A stretch of 64,000 nucleotides of DNA from Bin87 sp965220105. GTDB lineage: Bacteria; Chloroflexota; Dehalococcoidia; Lucifugimonadales; UBA3495. A program made the translations under genes and the position numbers. The notes under the pieces are model-generated. The model made no database searches. It was given only the letters and a program-made list of their open reading frames with translations, and was not told where the DNA came from. Positions 1 to 8,829 of this stretch are shown here, one piece after another. The DNA lies in the NCBI GenBank assembly GCA_965220105.1, contig OZ244811.1, positions 3,596,001 to 3,660,000 of the forward strand, written 5' to 3'. Positions within the stretch are counted from its first letter, which is position 1; the number at the start of each line of letters is the position of its first letter.

Positions 1-338
1 CGGGCCAGGGCCAACATCAGGGCCATGGTGTGCTCGGCGGCGGCCACGGTGTTGCCGACGGGAGCGTTGACCACCGCGATGCCGGCGCGGGTGGCGGCGT
101 CCAGGTCGATGTTGTCCACGCCTATGCCGGCCCGGGCCACGACTTTCAGGTTGCGGCCGGCCTCAATGACGGGCTCGGTTACCTTGGTCTCGCTGCGTAC
201 CACCAGCGCGTCGTATTCGCCAATGGTGTCGACGAGTTCGTCGGGCGACAGGCCGCGCTTGATGTCCACGGGCAGGCTTTTTTGCAGCAGGTCGATGCCT
301 TCGGCGGCAACGTTGTCGGTGATAAGTACTTTGGGCAT
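1..338 (-). CDS. serA: D-3-phosphoglycerate dehydrogenase, N-terminal part (runs off the window)
   Basis: Reading the minus strand from ATG at 338 gives MPKVLITDNVAAEGIDLL followed by the usual SerA N-terminal half: VVRSETKVTE, then VVARAGIGVDNIDLDAA, then NAPVGNTVAAAEHTMAL. These are the substrate-binding and hinge segments of the D-2-hydroxyacid dehydrogenase fold. SerA oxidises 3-phosphoglycerate to 3-phosphohydroxypyruvate, the first step of serine synthesis in the cytosol. Only about 112 codons are present and the NAD-binding domain lies beyond position 1. The family also includes other 2-hydroxyacid dehydrogenases, but the VVRSETKVT and GNTVAAAEH segments favour SerA. Confidence 0.9.
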   Translation of the reverse strand, partial: MPKVLITDNVAAEGIDLLQKSLPVDIKRGLSPDELVDTIGEYDALVVRSETKVTEPVIEAGRNLKVVARAGIGVDNIDLDAATRAGIAVVNAPVGNTVAAAEHTMALMLALA

Positions 339-501
339 GGTTAAATAAGCACCTCGCGGCGGATTAGCACTTGAAGCCTAGCACACGGGGCACCGGCTGT
401 CTGTTGGGAAGCAAGATCAGCAATGATTCCAAGGGTTCCGGTGATTGCTGGGGGGGTTATTGACCACCAAGCATTCGGACACTCCAAATCAACCCAATCC
501 C

Positions 502-531
502 GGCGTAGAGTATACAGGCGTAGAGTATACA
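502..531. repeat. Exact tandem duplication, two 15-bp units
   Basis: The unit GGCGTAGAGTATACA is present twice back to back in a non-coding stretch. It is one of several 13-20 bp exact tandem duplications in this window. Confidence 0.9.
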
Positions 532-545
532 GCTGAGAGTGCCAT

Positions 546-842
546 TCAATTCTTTCGTATGTTTACATACGTAATTTTGCTCAGGAAATCGGTGCTCACT
601 AATTCCGATTCGCTCAATGTAGTGAGGTGAATCGGCAAGCCATCAAATTCCATCGACAATTTATCGACGATATTGGCTGCTGCAGATTGCACCATTTGGA
701 GCTTCGTAGATTCATAAACGAGCAAAATGTCAAGGTCGCCAGGCGTATCTGACCAAAGGGCAGAGCCGAACAAATAAACACCGCTGAATTGGTCAAAGTA
801 TCCATAGTCCACATGGAGCAAATGATCTAATATCTTACTCAT
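546..842 (-). CDS. Minimal nucleotidyltransferase (MNT-type) protein
   Basis: The 98-residue protein starts MSKILDHLLH. It carries the nucleotidyltransferase-fold signature GSALWSDTPGDLDILLVY, that is GS followed by the metal-binding DxD pair (D at about residues 36 and 38). This is the size and motif of MNT-domain proteins, which transfer nucleotides to a partner and often act in HEPN-MNT or other defence pairs. The start is set by an ATGA overlap with the stop of the upstream gene, so the two are translationally coupled. An in-frame extension upstream is possible but would sit inside that gene. No HEPN partner is seen. The target is unknown. Confidence 0.7.
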   Translation of the reverse strand: MSKILDHLLHVDYGYFDQFSGVYLFGSALWSDTPGDLDILLVYESTKLQMVQSAAANIVDKLSMEFDGLPIHLTTLSESELVSTDFLSKITYVNIRKN

Positions 843-1333
843 TTCAAATTCTGATGTGCGAACGGGTAGAATTCTTTTAGCGTAAACACCCTGATTCCTT
901 GCCCTGCGGCGTAGTCTCTCGCCTCGTCTGTAATACAACCACCGTTCCAGTTGTACAAATTTACAACGAGCAGTCCATCGCTAGCAGGCAATTTCTGGAG
1001 CGTAGAAACCGATAAACAGTACTCATAACACAGAATCAGGTCATGGCTACGGTTCGACAGCAGCTTTGACCGATGATTTAGCGTCAGTTTTGCAAGGTTC
1101 CGGGGGTCGTCGATTTCATATGGAATCCCCGTAAGTGCTAACCAACTGTGGAAGAATACTAAATCCTCAAGTCTCAACGTACTAGTCTGCGGGCGATAAA
1201 AGCGACCATTCCAATAGATTTGGTCGATTCTTGGTTGGTCATCAAGGTAGAGTTCTTCGGTGCCGGTTTCACCAATAAAACTAAGCACTGGCTCCGGTTC
1301 AAGTTGGATGGCTTGAAATGTCCCGTTTTCCAC
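839..1333 (-). CDS. Unknown protein in HNH/nucleotidyltransferase cassette
   Basis: A 164-residue protein from a GTG start, with no strong ribosome binding site. I do not recognise the family. The C-terminal third (LLVVNLYNW, then TDEARDYAAGQGIRVFTLKE) resembles the last strand-helix-strand of restriction-endonuclease-like folds, where a residue pattern such as T-x-E-A-x-x-Y-A-x-x-x-G-I-x-x-x-x-L is common. No complete PD-(D/E)XK active site is obvious, so it could be a degenerate nuclease or a partner subunit. It lies 27 bp after the HNH gene and overlaps the nucleotidyltransferase gene, so the three probably form one transcript. Confidence 0.6.
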   Translation of the reverse strand: MENGTFQAIQLEPEPVLSFIGETGTEELYLDDQPRIDQIYWNGRFYRPQTSTLRLEDLVFFHSWLALTGIPYEIDDPRNLAKLTLNHRSKLLSNRSHDLILCYEYCLSVSTLQKLPASDGLLVVNLYNWNGGCITDEARDYAAGQGIRVFTLKEFYPFAHQNLK

Positions 1334-1360
1334 ATGATGGGATATAAAATTTTGAAGAGC

Positions 1361-2014
1361 CTACACATTGGATACAGACTTCTGTTCGCGAGCCTGCTCG
1401 ACGCCAAAAATGGAGCATAAGCGGTCGGGAAAGAGGTTTGCTCGGATGCCGTTATAACCCTCCCTAGTTTTGACGAACTCCCGATGATGGCTAGTAAATT
1501 CCTTCACGATGTCCTGATTACGAGGGTGTAGCAATGAAAGGTTTGCACGGAGCATCAATTCGATCTGCGTATTGTTTGCGATGATTTCCGGCTCAAATGC
1601 AACCCATAAATTGTGAATTTCTGCACTTTGAGTATTCGGTCCATAATCATTGAAAATCTCGCCGTTTCTCTCAAGGAGAGGTACAATAATTGCCTGCAAT
1701 TCATCAAATGTCTGGTGCTTTTTTGTAAACCGTTGTCGTATTTCGCGATTGCGGTTCTCTTTCCATTGCCGCAAGAGCGCAGGGGTCTGATCGGTACGCG
1801 TGCTATCGACTTCTCGGTGGCAATTCGCACACAGGAGAATTAGATTGTCAGCAGACACGTCACCATTATCTGTGTGAGCCACGATATGCGCCTGGTCTGC
1901 GATGGAAGCACAGCCGATCAGACGAATATTGCATTCCGGGTTCATGCAGTACCCCATGGACTCGGCCCATAGTGATCGTTCCACATTCCTCGGAACGGCT
2001 TTTCTATTTACCAT
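1361..2014 (-). CDS. HNH endonuclease
   Basis: The 217-residue protein begins MVNRKAVPRNVERSLW. It has an HNH core near the N-terminus: GYCMNPECN (first Cys pair), DQAHIVAHTDNG (the histidines), NLILLCANCHREVD (second Cys pair and the last H). The C-terminal 120 residues are helical and not recognised. ATG at 2014 is chosen because AGGAGGG lies 8 nt upstream; a longer reading from 2089 lacks such a site. It is the first gene of the cassette with the unknown protein and the nucleotidyltransferase. Standalone HNH proteins of this shape are frequent in defence loci, but the target cannot be read from the sequence. Confidence 0.75.
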   Translation of the reverse strand: MVNRKAVPRNVERSLWAESMGYCMNPECNIRLIGCASIADQAHIVAHTDNGDVSADNLILLCANCHREVDSTRTDQTPALLRQWKENRNREIRQRFTKKHQTFDELQAIIVPLLERNGEIFNDYGPNTQSAEIHNLWVAFEPEIIANNTQIELMLRANLSLLHPRNQDIVKEFTSHHREFVKTREGYNGIRANLFPDRLCSIFGVEQAREQKSVSNV

Positions 2015-2189
2015 TTGAATATCCCTCCTGCGCGCCGGTAGTCTCATCTCCCGAATCCGCGCCACTAGGTATTCCTCGGGGAGATCCACTTTCCCGTAGT
2101 TACAGTACCCTAATTGCTGGTCAAAGAGGATTTACTTGCTCTGGAGGTAGGATCGCGCTGCGTCTATGCATATTCAGCGGCAGCTCGAG

Positions 2190-2552
2190 CTATGATGTGG
2201 TTTTTTGCCAGTAATCACGTACCGTTTGACATAGCTGCTCATAGGAAAGGTCGCCCCGCGAATAGGCTAGACGTGCGTCCCTAACTGTTTGCGAGAATGC
2301 TCCCGCTTTGTGGTAATCATAGAAGTTTATCCCTTCGGTCCCGCAGGCGCGGATTCGGCATCCGTAATCCGCTATTCTTTTGACTCGTGCTGCATCGCAT
2401 TCTGCCTGAGCTTCCGTTTCACGGGCTAGCCACTGCGAAGCCGGTGATGCCCTACCAATAGCCCCAATCGTCCAGATAGTGCCCAGCACGATGATGATAA
2501 GGATTACGGCAGCGCTGACGATGGATGCCGTGATGGTGAAGTAGGTTTTCAT
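2190..2552 (-). CDS. Small membrane-anchored hypothetical protein
   Basis: About 120 residues beginning MKTYFTITAS, with one long hydrophobic segment (ITASIVSAAVILIIIVLG) followed by a soluble, Cys-containing tail (AECDAARVKRIADYGCRIRACG). It looks like a single-pass protein with the tail outside or in the cytoplasm. The family is not recognised. The start at 2552 places the membrane segment directly at the N-terminus; upstream codons to 2633 are Cys/His-rich and unlikely. No strong ribosome binding site is visible. Confidence 0.45.
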   Translation of the reverse strand: MKTYFTITASIVSAAVILIIIVLGTIWTIGAIGRASPASQWLARETEAQAECDAARVKRIADYGCRIRACGTEGINFYDYHKAGAFSQTVRDARLAYSRGDLSYEQLCQTVRDYWQKTTS

Positions 2553-2742
2553 CTTCGGATGGGGGCGAAAGCCGGGACAAAAGGCTGAATGAGCGCAACA
2601 ATCAATGTGCAATTGATGGTAGCACATACACATTTGGCTGTCAGCCGGGACAGATTTGGAGACGAGGCCTGCGTTGCGGCTGCCGGGGGTTTGCGCTATC
2701 GTTAGCGCCAGCGTCCCTTCGGTTTCCCCTCAGGAGTGCACC

Positions 2743-3915
2743 ATGATTAAAGACTTTTCCGTTCTGTACGCCGGACACGTCCTGGAGGGCGACGGCATCG
2801 GGTTCGACGGTGTTCCGGCCAACGACCGGTGGTACGACAACGACCGGTTGTCGACGGCCATGGACATTGCCCGACAGGCCGCGGTCTTCCTGGACGACCT
2901 GGGCTTCGATATCCTGTGGATGGCGGAACACCACTTCCAGCGGGAGGGTTACGAGTGCATCCCCAACCTGCTGATTATGAGCCAGTACCTGGCCCAGCAT
3001 ACCAAGCGGATCAAGTTCGGCTGTGGATTCAACATCCTGCCCATGTGGCACCCCATCCGCCTGGCCGAAGATTTTGCCATGGTGGACATTCTTACCGAGG
3101 GCCGGGTGGTGTTCGGCATCGGGCGCGGCTACCACACCCGGGAAGTGGAATCTTTCGGCGCGCCGATGATCGACGCCGACGCCAACCGGGAGCTCTTCGA
3201 AGAGCAGTTTGAGATCATCATGAAGGCCTTCAACAACGAGGCCTTTTCCCACCAGGGCAAGCACTACACCATCCCCCCGGACATCCCTTACCGGGGCTAC
3301 GACCTGAAGGAAGTTACCCTCGTGCCTCGTCCCAAGACTCAGCCGGTGGATGTGTGGCAGCCCATCGTCAGCGCTTCGGACCGGGCGCTGGACTACATGG
3401 CCAAATGGGGCATCAAGGGCGTCATTCTGGGCACCGGCCAGGAGTATGTGGACGAGTGGGTTCACCGGTTCCAGGCAGCCAACCAGCGAGCCGGTCGGGA
3501 TTACGCGTTGGGTGAAGGGCTGTGCATCGGTCTGTGGGCAATGGTGGACGACTCGGCGGCGGCGGCCCGGCGTCAGCTGGAGCCGCTGTTCGAGGAGCAC
3601 GTCAAGTTCGCCGCGCCGCTGGGCATGCTGCGCTACAGCGACCAGCAGATTGCGGCCACCGGGCCAGGTGGGGTTGCCCGCCACATCGCGGCCGGCAGCA
3701 ACTTCCAGGACGTGATCGACAACCGGGCCTGGTTCGCCGGCAGCCCCGAGGAAACGGTGGCCTATCTGGAAGAACTCCAGGACAAGTACCCGGGCCTGGA
3801 GCAAATCATGATCGCCTTCCCCATGGGAGCCACCACCGGCCAGTTCCGGGAGCAAATGGGGCGATTTGCGGCAGAGGTGATACCGCATTTTAAGAAGGAC
3901 GCGACGGAGGCGTGA
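2743..3915 (+). CDS. LLM-class flavin-dependent monooxygenase
   Basis: A 390-residue bacterial luciferase-like protein. The TIM-barrel hallmarks are visible: LWMAEHHFQREG at about residues 59-69, IKFGCGFNILPMWHPIRLAED, then TEGRVVFGIGRGYH. Late in the chain come FAGSPEETVAYL and the final helix. Such enzymes use reduced FMN (or F420) and O2 to oxygenate organic substrates; the substrate is unknown. ATG at 2743 follows CAGGAG. The stop is one base before the following Uma2 gene, so the two are probably co-transcribed. It belongs to a different sub-branch from the two closely related copies at 6001 and 9843. Confidence 0.85.
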   Translation: MIKDFSVLYAGHVLEGDGIGFDGVPANDRWYDNDRLSTAMDIARQAAVFLDDLGFDILWMAEHHFQREGYECIPNLLIMSQYLAQHTKRIKFGCGFNILPMWHPIRLAEDFAMVDILTEGRVVFGIGRGYHTREVESFGAPMIDADANRELFEEQFEIIMKAFNNEAFSHQGKHYTIPPDIPYRGYDLKEVTLVPRPKTQPVDVWQPIVSASDRALDYMAKWGIKGVILGTGQEYVDEWVHRFQAANQRAGRDYALGEGLCIGLWAMVDDSAAAARRQLEPLFEEHVKFAAPLGMLRYSDQQIAATGPGGVARHIAAGSNFQDVIDNRAWFAGSPEETVAYLEELQDKYPGLEQIMIAFPMGATTGQFREQMGRFAAEVIPHFKKDATEA

Positions 3916-3916
3916 G

Positions 3917-4687
3917 ATGACGACCAAGTATTCCTATGCGCCCCCGCACAGCGTAGAAATCCCCGACTTGGACCCATTTTTCGGGCCGGACGCGCCATCG
4001 TTGCCGGACCCGGAACCCCGGCCCGACGGTATGTTACAAAACCCGCACATTATCCACGTAATGCAAATCCTGGAAGACATACGGGGCAGCCGCCCCGGCG
4101 TGTTCGTCGATACGAACACCATCGTCTATTACGACCCGACCGACTACAATCGCCGGTTCCAGCCGGATGTCTATGCCGCCTTCGACGTGGATGCCGAGGC
4201 CATCCGGCAGCGCAACGGCTACGTAATTTGGGAAGTGGGCAAACCGCCGGATTTCGTGCTGGAAGTGGCGTCGGAATCCACCGCGGATAACGATACCGGC
4301 TACAAGCGGGACTTGTACGCCCGCGTCGGCATACTGGAATACTGGCGGTTTGACCCATCGGAAGAGGCCAGCCTCTACGGGCGGCGGCTGGTGGGCGAGT
4401 ACCTGGAAGATGGCGTCTGGCATCCCTTCCAGATGCACAGCGACCCGGACGGCGTAACTTGGGGATACAGCCCGATGTTACACCTGAACCTGCGCGGGCA
4501 GGAAGGGAGGCTGGAACTGCAAGACCCGGATACCGACGAAATCCTGCTGGACCGACGGGGTGTGCGGTTGGCGATGGAGGCGGCGCAAGCGGAGCTGCGG
4601 GAACGGGACGCCATCGTAGGCAAATATGAGGAACTGGTACACCAATTACGGGAACAACTGCAAGCGCGGGAACAGCCGCCGGAATAA
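3917..4687 (+). CDS. Uma2 family (DUF820) putative nuclease with C-terminal coiled coil
   Basis: 256 residues. The PD-(D/E)XK-like core is visible as RRFQPDVYAAFD, PPDFVLEVASESTAD (D and the ExA strand) and YKRDLYARVGILEYWRFDP (Lys plus the conserved YW pair). The C-terminal 50 residues (AMEAAQAELRERDAIVGKYE and on to EQLQAREQ) are predicted coiled coil. Uma2 proteins are abundant in cyanobacteria and Chloroflexota. They are usually annotated as endonucleases, but their role is unproven. It begins one base after the LLM stop. Confidence 0.8.
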   Translation: MTTKYSYAPPHSVEIPDLDPFFGPDAPSLPDPEPRPDGMLQNPHIIHVMQILEDIRGSRPGVFVDTNTIVYYDPTDYNRRFQPDVYAAFDVDAEAIRQRNGYVIWEVGKPPDFVLEVASESTADNDTGYKRDLYARVGILEYWRFDPSEEASLYGRRLVGEYLEDGVWHPFQMHSDPDGVTWGYSPMLHLNLRGQEGRLELQDPDTDEILLDRRGVRLAMEAAQAELRERDAIVGKYEELVHQLREQLQAREQPPE

Positions 4688-4775
4688 GCCAGCCTTTTCG
4701 CCATTTTGTGAGAACGGCAAACGTTTAGTAGAGTGGCGCAAACTTTCGCAGAGTCATCGGCACAAGGGGATTGAA

Positions 4776-5695
4776 ATGGCGGTGCCCACACAAGGGGAAT
4801 TCTACCGTCCGGTGTTGGAGACCGTTGCCGACTTCGGCGAAAAATATCTCGGCAACAACTTATTGAAGTCGCCGCCGTAAAGTTAAAAATTACTGATGCA
4901 GAACGGCAAGAGGTGTTTGGCGGCTCAGGGACTAAGGTTGTATTCGACTACCGAGTAACCTCGGCAGCACTCAAACTTAGCGAAGCTGGCCTGCTCCATA
5001 GGCCACAACGCGGGTATTTTGTGATCACGCAGCCGGGGCAAGACTTTCTGGCCAAATATGTCGGTCCGATCGAAAGAAGGCAGCTAGTTGCACTGAAGAG
5101 GTCATCATCGCAACTTGGGATCCCTTTCTCACCATCCTCCGCACCAAACGTCGAGGCCAATGATCCGGATGACGAAATTCCTCCGTTTGAGTTGATGGCG
5201 ACCGCATATCGGGGTTTGCTAGGAGATCTGGTGAGCGATTTACGTGCGAGCATCAACGGTGTGCACCCCGATCGGTTTGAGCAATTGGTCGTTGAATTGC
5301 TCGAAAAAATGGGTTATGGCGAGGGTCGAGCAATCGGTCACAGCGGTGATGGAGGCATAGACGGTATCATCAATCAGGATGCCCTGGGCTTGGAAAAGGT
5401 TTATGTCCAAGCCAAACGCTACACAACCGGTTCGGTGGGTGAACCGCCTATTCGTAATTTCGCCGGGAGTATGATTGCGAACGGGGCGACCAAGGGCGTA
5501 TTCATCACCACTGCGGTGTTCAGCGACACCGCTAAGGAGACCGCCGCTAACGTTTCGAGGCGAAATGAAACCATACGGCTGGTCGACGGGAACGAACTCG
5601 CTCAACTCATGATTCGCTACGGCGTCGGTGTCGTCACCGAATACACCTATGAAATCAAGAAGCTGGACGAAAACTATTTTGCCGAGGATGTGTGA
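4776..5695 (+). pseudogene. mrr: Mrr-type restriction endonuclease, interrupted by a frameshift
   Basis: The N-terminal Mrr winged-helix starts MAVPTQGEFYRPVLETVADF and then leaves frame. It continues one frame over as SRQQLIEVAAVKLKITDAER and FDYRVTSAALKLSEAGLLHR. The catalytic domain follows: HPDRFEQLVVELLEKMGYG, GGIDGIINQD, VYVQAKRY (the QxK element) and IRNFAGSMIANGATKGVFIT. The break lies at an A5 run near 4841; one extra A would restore a single reading frame of about 306 residues. Mrr enzymes cleave modified (methylated) DNA. Only the catalytic part (from GTG 4913) is open without repair. A sequencing error in the homopolymer cannot be excluded. Confidence 0.75.
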
Positions 5696-5708
5696 CGTTG
5701 GCGGCATC

Positions 5709-5746
5709 CCCCTCACCCCCACCCTCTCCCACCAGGCGAGAGGGGG
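5709..5746. repeat. Short interspersed palindrome, family A
   Basis: Matches the pattern CCTCACCCC(A/C)ACCCTCTCCC with a GGGAGAGG-type arm on the other side of a short loop. It lies directly after the Mrr stop. This is the first of about eleven copies in the window, nearly all between genes. Confidence 0.85.
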
Positions 5747-5855
5747 CCTGCGGCGCGTCCTGATCCTGTCTTCCTGCATATCCAGGTTGGTTAGAGGACT
5801 CTGGATTCCGGATCAAGGCTGGAATGACGGGATAATCGGGAGGCCCTGACCGGGC

Positions 5856-5898
5856 ACCCTCCTCACCCCGCCCCTGTCCTCCCTGCGGGAGAGGGGCG
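5856..5898. repeat. Short interspersed palindrome, family A (diverged copy)
   Basis: CCTCACCCCGCCCC followed by GGGAGAGGGGCGGG. It sits in the 305-bp gap 5696-6000. Between this copy and the previous one is a second short repeat around 5800-5840 (GGATTCCGGATCAAG), related to the sequence at 11347. No gene is seen in this gap. Confidence 0.75.
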
Positions 5899-6000
5899 GG
5901 CCCGTGCGCTTGGCATGGTGTATTATGTGGCGAAGTGACGGCTTCGCCGCTTTTCCCGGTGAACCCGTGTCGCAACCCAGCGCCTGAAGGAGGCCATCGT

Positions 6001-7260
6001 ATGTTTCTGATGCGGTTTACCGAGCGGGCTTACGTAAACTATACCGAGGAGGACGTCCGCAGTTCCCCCAACGAGGCGGTCCGCCTCACCTTCTCCAACT
6101 CCAACTTCGACCCCCAGGAAGGGCACTACCTCTACAACATGTACCTGGACGAGTACCAGTACTCGGAGGAAGTGGGCTTCGACGGGTTGATGCTCAACGA
6201 GCACCACAACACACCCACCTGCCTGGGCGCCACCATGAACCTGGAGGCGGCGATCCTGGCCCGCACCACCACCAAGCCCAAGATCGTGCTGCTGGGCAAT
6301 CCGCTCCCCATTTTTGACAACCCCATCCGCCTGGCCGAAGAGCTGGCAGAAATCGACATGATTTCCGGCGGCCGGCTGGTGTCCGGTTTCGTGCGCGGTA
6401 CCGGTGTGGAGAGCCTGGCCACCAACACCAACCCGCTGCACAACCGCGCCCGATTCGAAGAGGCACACGACCTGGTCGTAAAAACCTGGACCACGCCCGG
6501 GCCCTTCCGCTGGGAGGGCGAGCACTACCAGTTCCGCGTCGTCAACCCCTTCCAGGTGCCGCTGCAGAAGCCGCACCCGCCCATCTGGATCCCCGGCACG
6601 GGCAGCCCCGAGACCCTGGTGTGGTGCGCCGAGCGCAACTACCCGTACATCTTCCTGGAAACCGACCCGCAGGGCACCCAGGACATGAAATCCATCTACG
6701 CGGAGACCGCCCGCCAACACGGTTACGAACCCGGCCCCGAGAACTTCGGCTACCTGGTTCGCATCCATGTGCAGGACACCGACGAGAAGGCCTACGATGT
6801 GGGCAAGGGCTACATGGTGGGCAACATCGGCGTGGGCCGGATTCCGTTGCCACGGGACTACGCGTCGCCGGTGGGTTACGGCAGCCGCAGCGACGACCCG
6901 CGCTTCCTGCGCTTGCGGGAGCAGATTCGCAGCGACCCGTTCCGGGTGGGCGGCCTGGATTCGGCGCACTATGACGAGATTCTCGACTCCAAGCGCTGGA
7001 TTATCGGGAGCCCTGAAACGGTGGTCTCCCAGCTACGCGAGGTGATGAGCTACATGCGTCCCGGAATCCTGGCGGTGTGGACCAACGACGGGTCCATCGG
7101 CCACGAAGACACCATGCGCTGCCTGGAACTCATGGGCCAGGAAGTGCTGCCGGCATTGCGGGAGATCGGCGAAGAGCTGGAACTCACCGACCCCTTCCAG
7201 AAGATGGAGGCCGGAGGACTGGAGGCGATGCCGGGCCTGACGTTTGCGCCGCCGGCCTGA
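6001..7260 (+). CDS. LLM-class flavin-dependent monooxygenase
   Basis: 419 residues. EYQYSEEVGFDGLMLNEHHN (EHH at residues 67-69), NPIRLAEELAEIDMISGGRL, FVRGTGVESL, FRWEGEHYQF, PPIWIPGTGSPET and a C-terminal segment of the type IIGSPETVVSQL show an alkanal monooxygenase-like TIM barrel. It probably uses FMNH2 and O2; the substrate is unknown. The start at 6001 follows AAGGAGG. It is a close paralogue of the gene at 9843 (same EEVGFDGLM-NEHHNTP block), so this locus holds a duplicated pair. The next gene is an alpha/beta hydrolase. Confidence 0.88.
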   Translation: MFLMRFTERAYVNYTEEDVRSSPNEAVRLTFSNSNFDPQEGHYLYNMYLDEYQYSEEVGFDGLMLNEHHNTPTCLGATMNLEAAILARTTTKPKIVLLGNPLPIFDNPIRLAEELAEIDMISGGRLVSGFVRGTGVESLATNTNPLHNRARFEEAHDLVVKTWTTPGPFRWEGEHYQFRVVNPFQVPLQKPHPPIWIPGTGSPETLVWCAERNYPYIFLETDPQGTQDMKSIYAETARQHGYEPGPENFGYLVRIHVQDTDEKAYDVGKGYMVGNIGVGRIPLPRDYASPVGYGSRSDDPRFLRLREQIRSDPFRVGGLDSAHYDEILDSKRWIIGSPETVVSQLREVMSYMRPGILAVWTNDGSIGHEDTMRCLELMGQEVLPALREIGEELELTDPFQKMEAGGLEAMPGLTFAPPA

Positions 7261-7283
7261 CGCAACCGCCAGTCAAGGAGATC

Positions 7284-7319
7284 ACCCTCACCCCAACCCT
7301 CTCCCATCAAGGGAGAGGG
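7284..7319. repeat. Short interspersed palindrome, family A
   Basis: A well-conserved copy: CACCCTCACCCCAACCCTC, then TCCCATCAAGGGAGAGGG. It lies between the monooxygenase and hydrolase genes. Confidence 0.9.
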
Positions 7320-7374
7320 AGCCGGATGACGGGTGGCAATATTAGAATCGTCGATTTCAAGGAGCGATACAGGA

Positions 7375-8154
7375 ATGGCGAATTTTACTGAGGAAACGAT
7401 TTCCGTAGCGGGCAGCAACCTGCAGGTGTTCAAGGGCGGCAGCGGCGACCCGTTGCTGGTACTGCACGGAGCTGGCGGCAACGCCGGTCCGCGACGATAC
7501 GCTCAGGCCCTGGCCGACAATTTCACCGTCTACCTGCCGTCCCATCCCGGATACGGCAAGAGCGACCGGCCCAACTGGGTCGAGTCGATGCAGGACCTGG
7601 CCTGTTTCTACACCTGGTTTCAGGAGCAGGAAGGTCTGGAGAACGTGCGGGCCATCGGGTTTTCGATGGGTGGCTGGCTGGCTTCCGAGATGCTGTCAAT
7701 GACGGGGCATGCCTTCAGCAAGGTAATGCTGGTGGGCGCTGCCGGAATCAAGCCCCAGGAAGGCGAGATCACCGACATCTTCATCATCAGTCCGGCCCAG
7801 GTGCGCGACTTGGTGTACCACGATCCGTCCCAGGTACCGGAGTGGGATGAAATGTTTGGCTCCGAACCGACGCCGGAGCAGGCCAACCAGGCGGAAGGTG
7901 ACCGGGAAATGGCGATCCGCCTCACCTGGAAGCCGTACATGTACAACCCCAAGCTGCCGGCCAAACTGGCCCGGGTCAGCGTGCCGACGCATATCGTGTG
8001 GGGCGAGCAGGATGCCCTGGTGCCGGTGGAGTGCGCCGACCTCTACCAGCAGGCCATCCCCGGCTCGCAGGTCACGGTGATTTCCAACTGTGGCCATTCG
8101 CCGCAGATCGAAAAGCCCGACGATTTCGTGCAGACGGCGCTGGCCTTTTTGTAG
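7375..8154 (+). CDS. Alpha/beta-fold hydrolase
   Basis: 259 residues with a full catalytic triad: oxyanion segment LLVLHGAGG (about 27-35), nucleophile elbow GFSMGGW (Ser97), acid in IVWGEQDALVP (Asp213) and base in SNCGHSPQIEKP (His241). The shape is that of the MhpC/BphD/haloalkane-dehalogenase-like group, which cleaves C-C, ester or epoxide bonds in catabolic pathways. ATG at 7375 follows AAGGAG. Its place between two monooxygenase genes suggests it acts on their oxygenated products. The substrate is not deducible. Confidence 0.85.
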   Translation: MANFTEETISVAGSNLQVFKGGSGDPLLVLHGAGGNAGPRRYAQALADNFTVYLPSHPGYGKSDRPNWVESMQDLACFYTWFQEQEGLENVRAIGFSMGGWLASEMLSMTGHAFSKVMLVGAAGIKPQEGEITDIFIISPAQVRDLVYHDPSQVPEWDEMFGSEPTPEQANQAEGDREMAIRLTWKPYMYNPKLPAKLARVSVPTHIVWGEQDALVPVECADLYQQAIPGSQVTVISNCGHSPQIEKPDDFVQTALAFL

Positions 8155-8161
8155 GAAGCTG

Positions 8162-8192
8162 CCCTCACCCCACCCTCTCTCACCGGCGCCGG
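8162..8192. repeat. Short interspersed palindrome, family A (degenerate)
   Basis: CCCTCACCCCACCCTCTC with a changed second arm, between the hydrolase and the Uma2 gene. Confidence 0.6.
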
Positions 8193-8224
8193 GCGGCTAC
8201 CAAACCCGAATCGCAGGGGCAACT

Positions 8225-8788
8225 ATGACAACGGCAAGCACCAATCAACAACTGTTAACCGCCGCCGATTTGCTCCGCCTCGACAGCCAGGGCGTCAAGG
8301 GCGAATTGGTGCGGGGAGTGTTATGCGAAACCATGTCAGCAGGTGGGGAACACAGCGAAATTGCGGCGGCCTTGTCAGCTGCGTTAGTGAACCATGTCCG
8401 ACCCCTCCGTCTGGGCCGGATATCAACCTCCGATGCTGGCGTCCGGCTGGAACGGGACCCGGATACAGTTCGGGAACCGGACGTTGCTTACTTCTCCGCC
8501 GAGACCTTGCCGCTGGATGTGAAGGTTCGCGGCTACTACGAAGTCGTCCCTGACCTGGTGGTTGAGATAGTGTCGCCCAACGACCAGCCGGTGGAAGTCG
8601 CCGAGCGGGTGGCGATGTGGCAGGGTTTTGGCGTGGCGCTGGTGTGGGCGGTTTATCCGGTAGCCCGCATGGTGGCGGCGCACCCGTTGGACGGGCCGGC
8701 CATCATCTTCACCGAGGACGACACGCTGGACGGCGGAACCGTGCTGCCGGAGTTTCGTTGCACGGTGAGCGATGTTTTGGACTGGTAG
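8225..8788 (+). CDS. Uma2 family (DUF820) putative nuclease, copy 1 of a tandem pair
   Basis: 187 residues: MTTASTNQQLLTAADLLRLD, REPDVAYFSAE, PDLVVEIVSPNDQPVEVAER (D and E-x-V of the nuclease-like core) and ALVWAVYP. The usual Lys of the E-x-K-V-x-x-Y segment reads Arg (AERVAMW), so activity may be reduced or use another residue. It forms a pair with 9234-9797. The 3' halves of the two genes are almost identical in DNA while the 5' halves differ widely. Confidence 0.8.
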   Translation: MTTASTNQQLLTAADLLRLDSQGVKGELVRGVLCETMSAGGEHSEIAAALSAALVNHVRPLRLGRISTSDAGVRLERDPDTVREPDVAYFSAETLPLDVKVRGYYEVVPDLVVEIVSPNDQPVEVAERVAMWQGFGVALVWAVYPVARMVAAHPLDGPAIIFTEDDTLDGGTVLPEFRCTVSDVLDW

Positions 8789-8829
8789 GAAGTCCACTTT
8801 CCCCGCGCCATCCCAAAAGGAGGACCGTT

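Noticed and set aside
445..630. 61-codon frame after serA
   Set aside because: It owes its length to the 15-bp tandem duplication, has no ribosome binding site and matches nothing; the region looks non-coding.
2641..3927. A 428-codon minus-strand frame opposite the first monooxygenase
   Set aside because: Shadow of the LLM gene; no start signal or domain.
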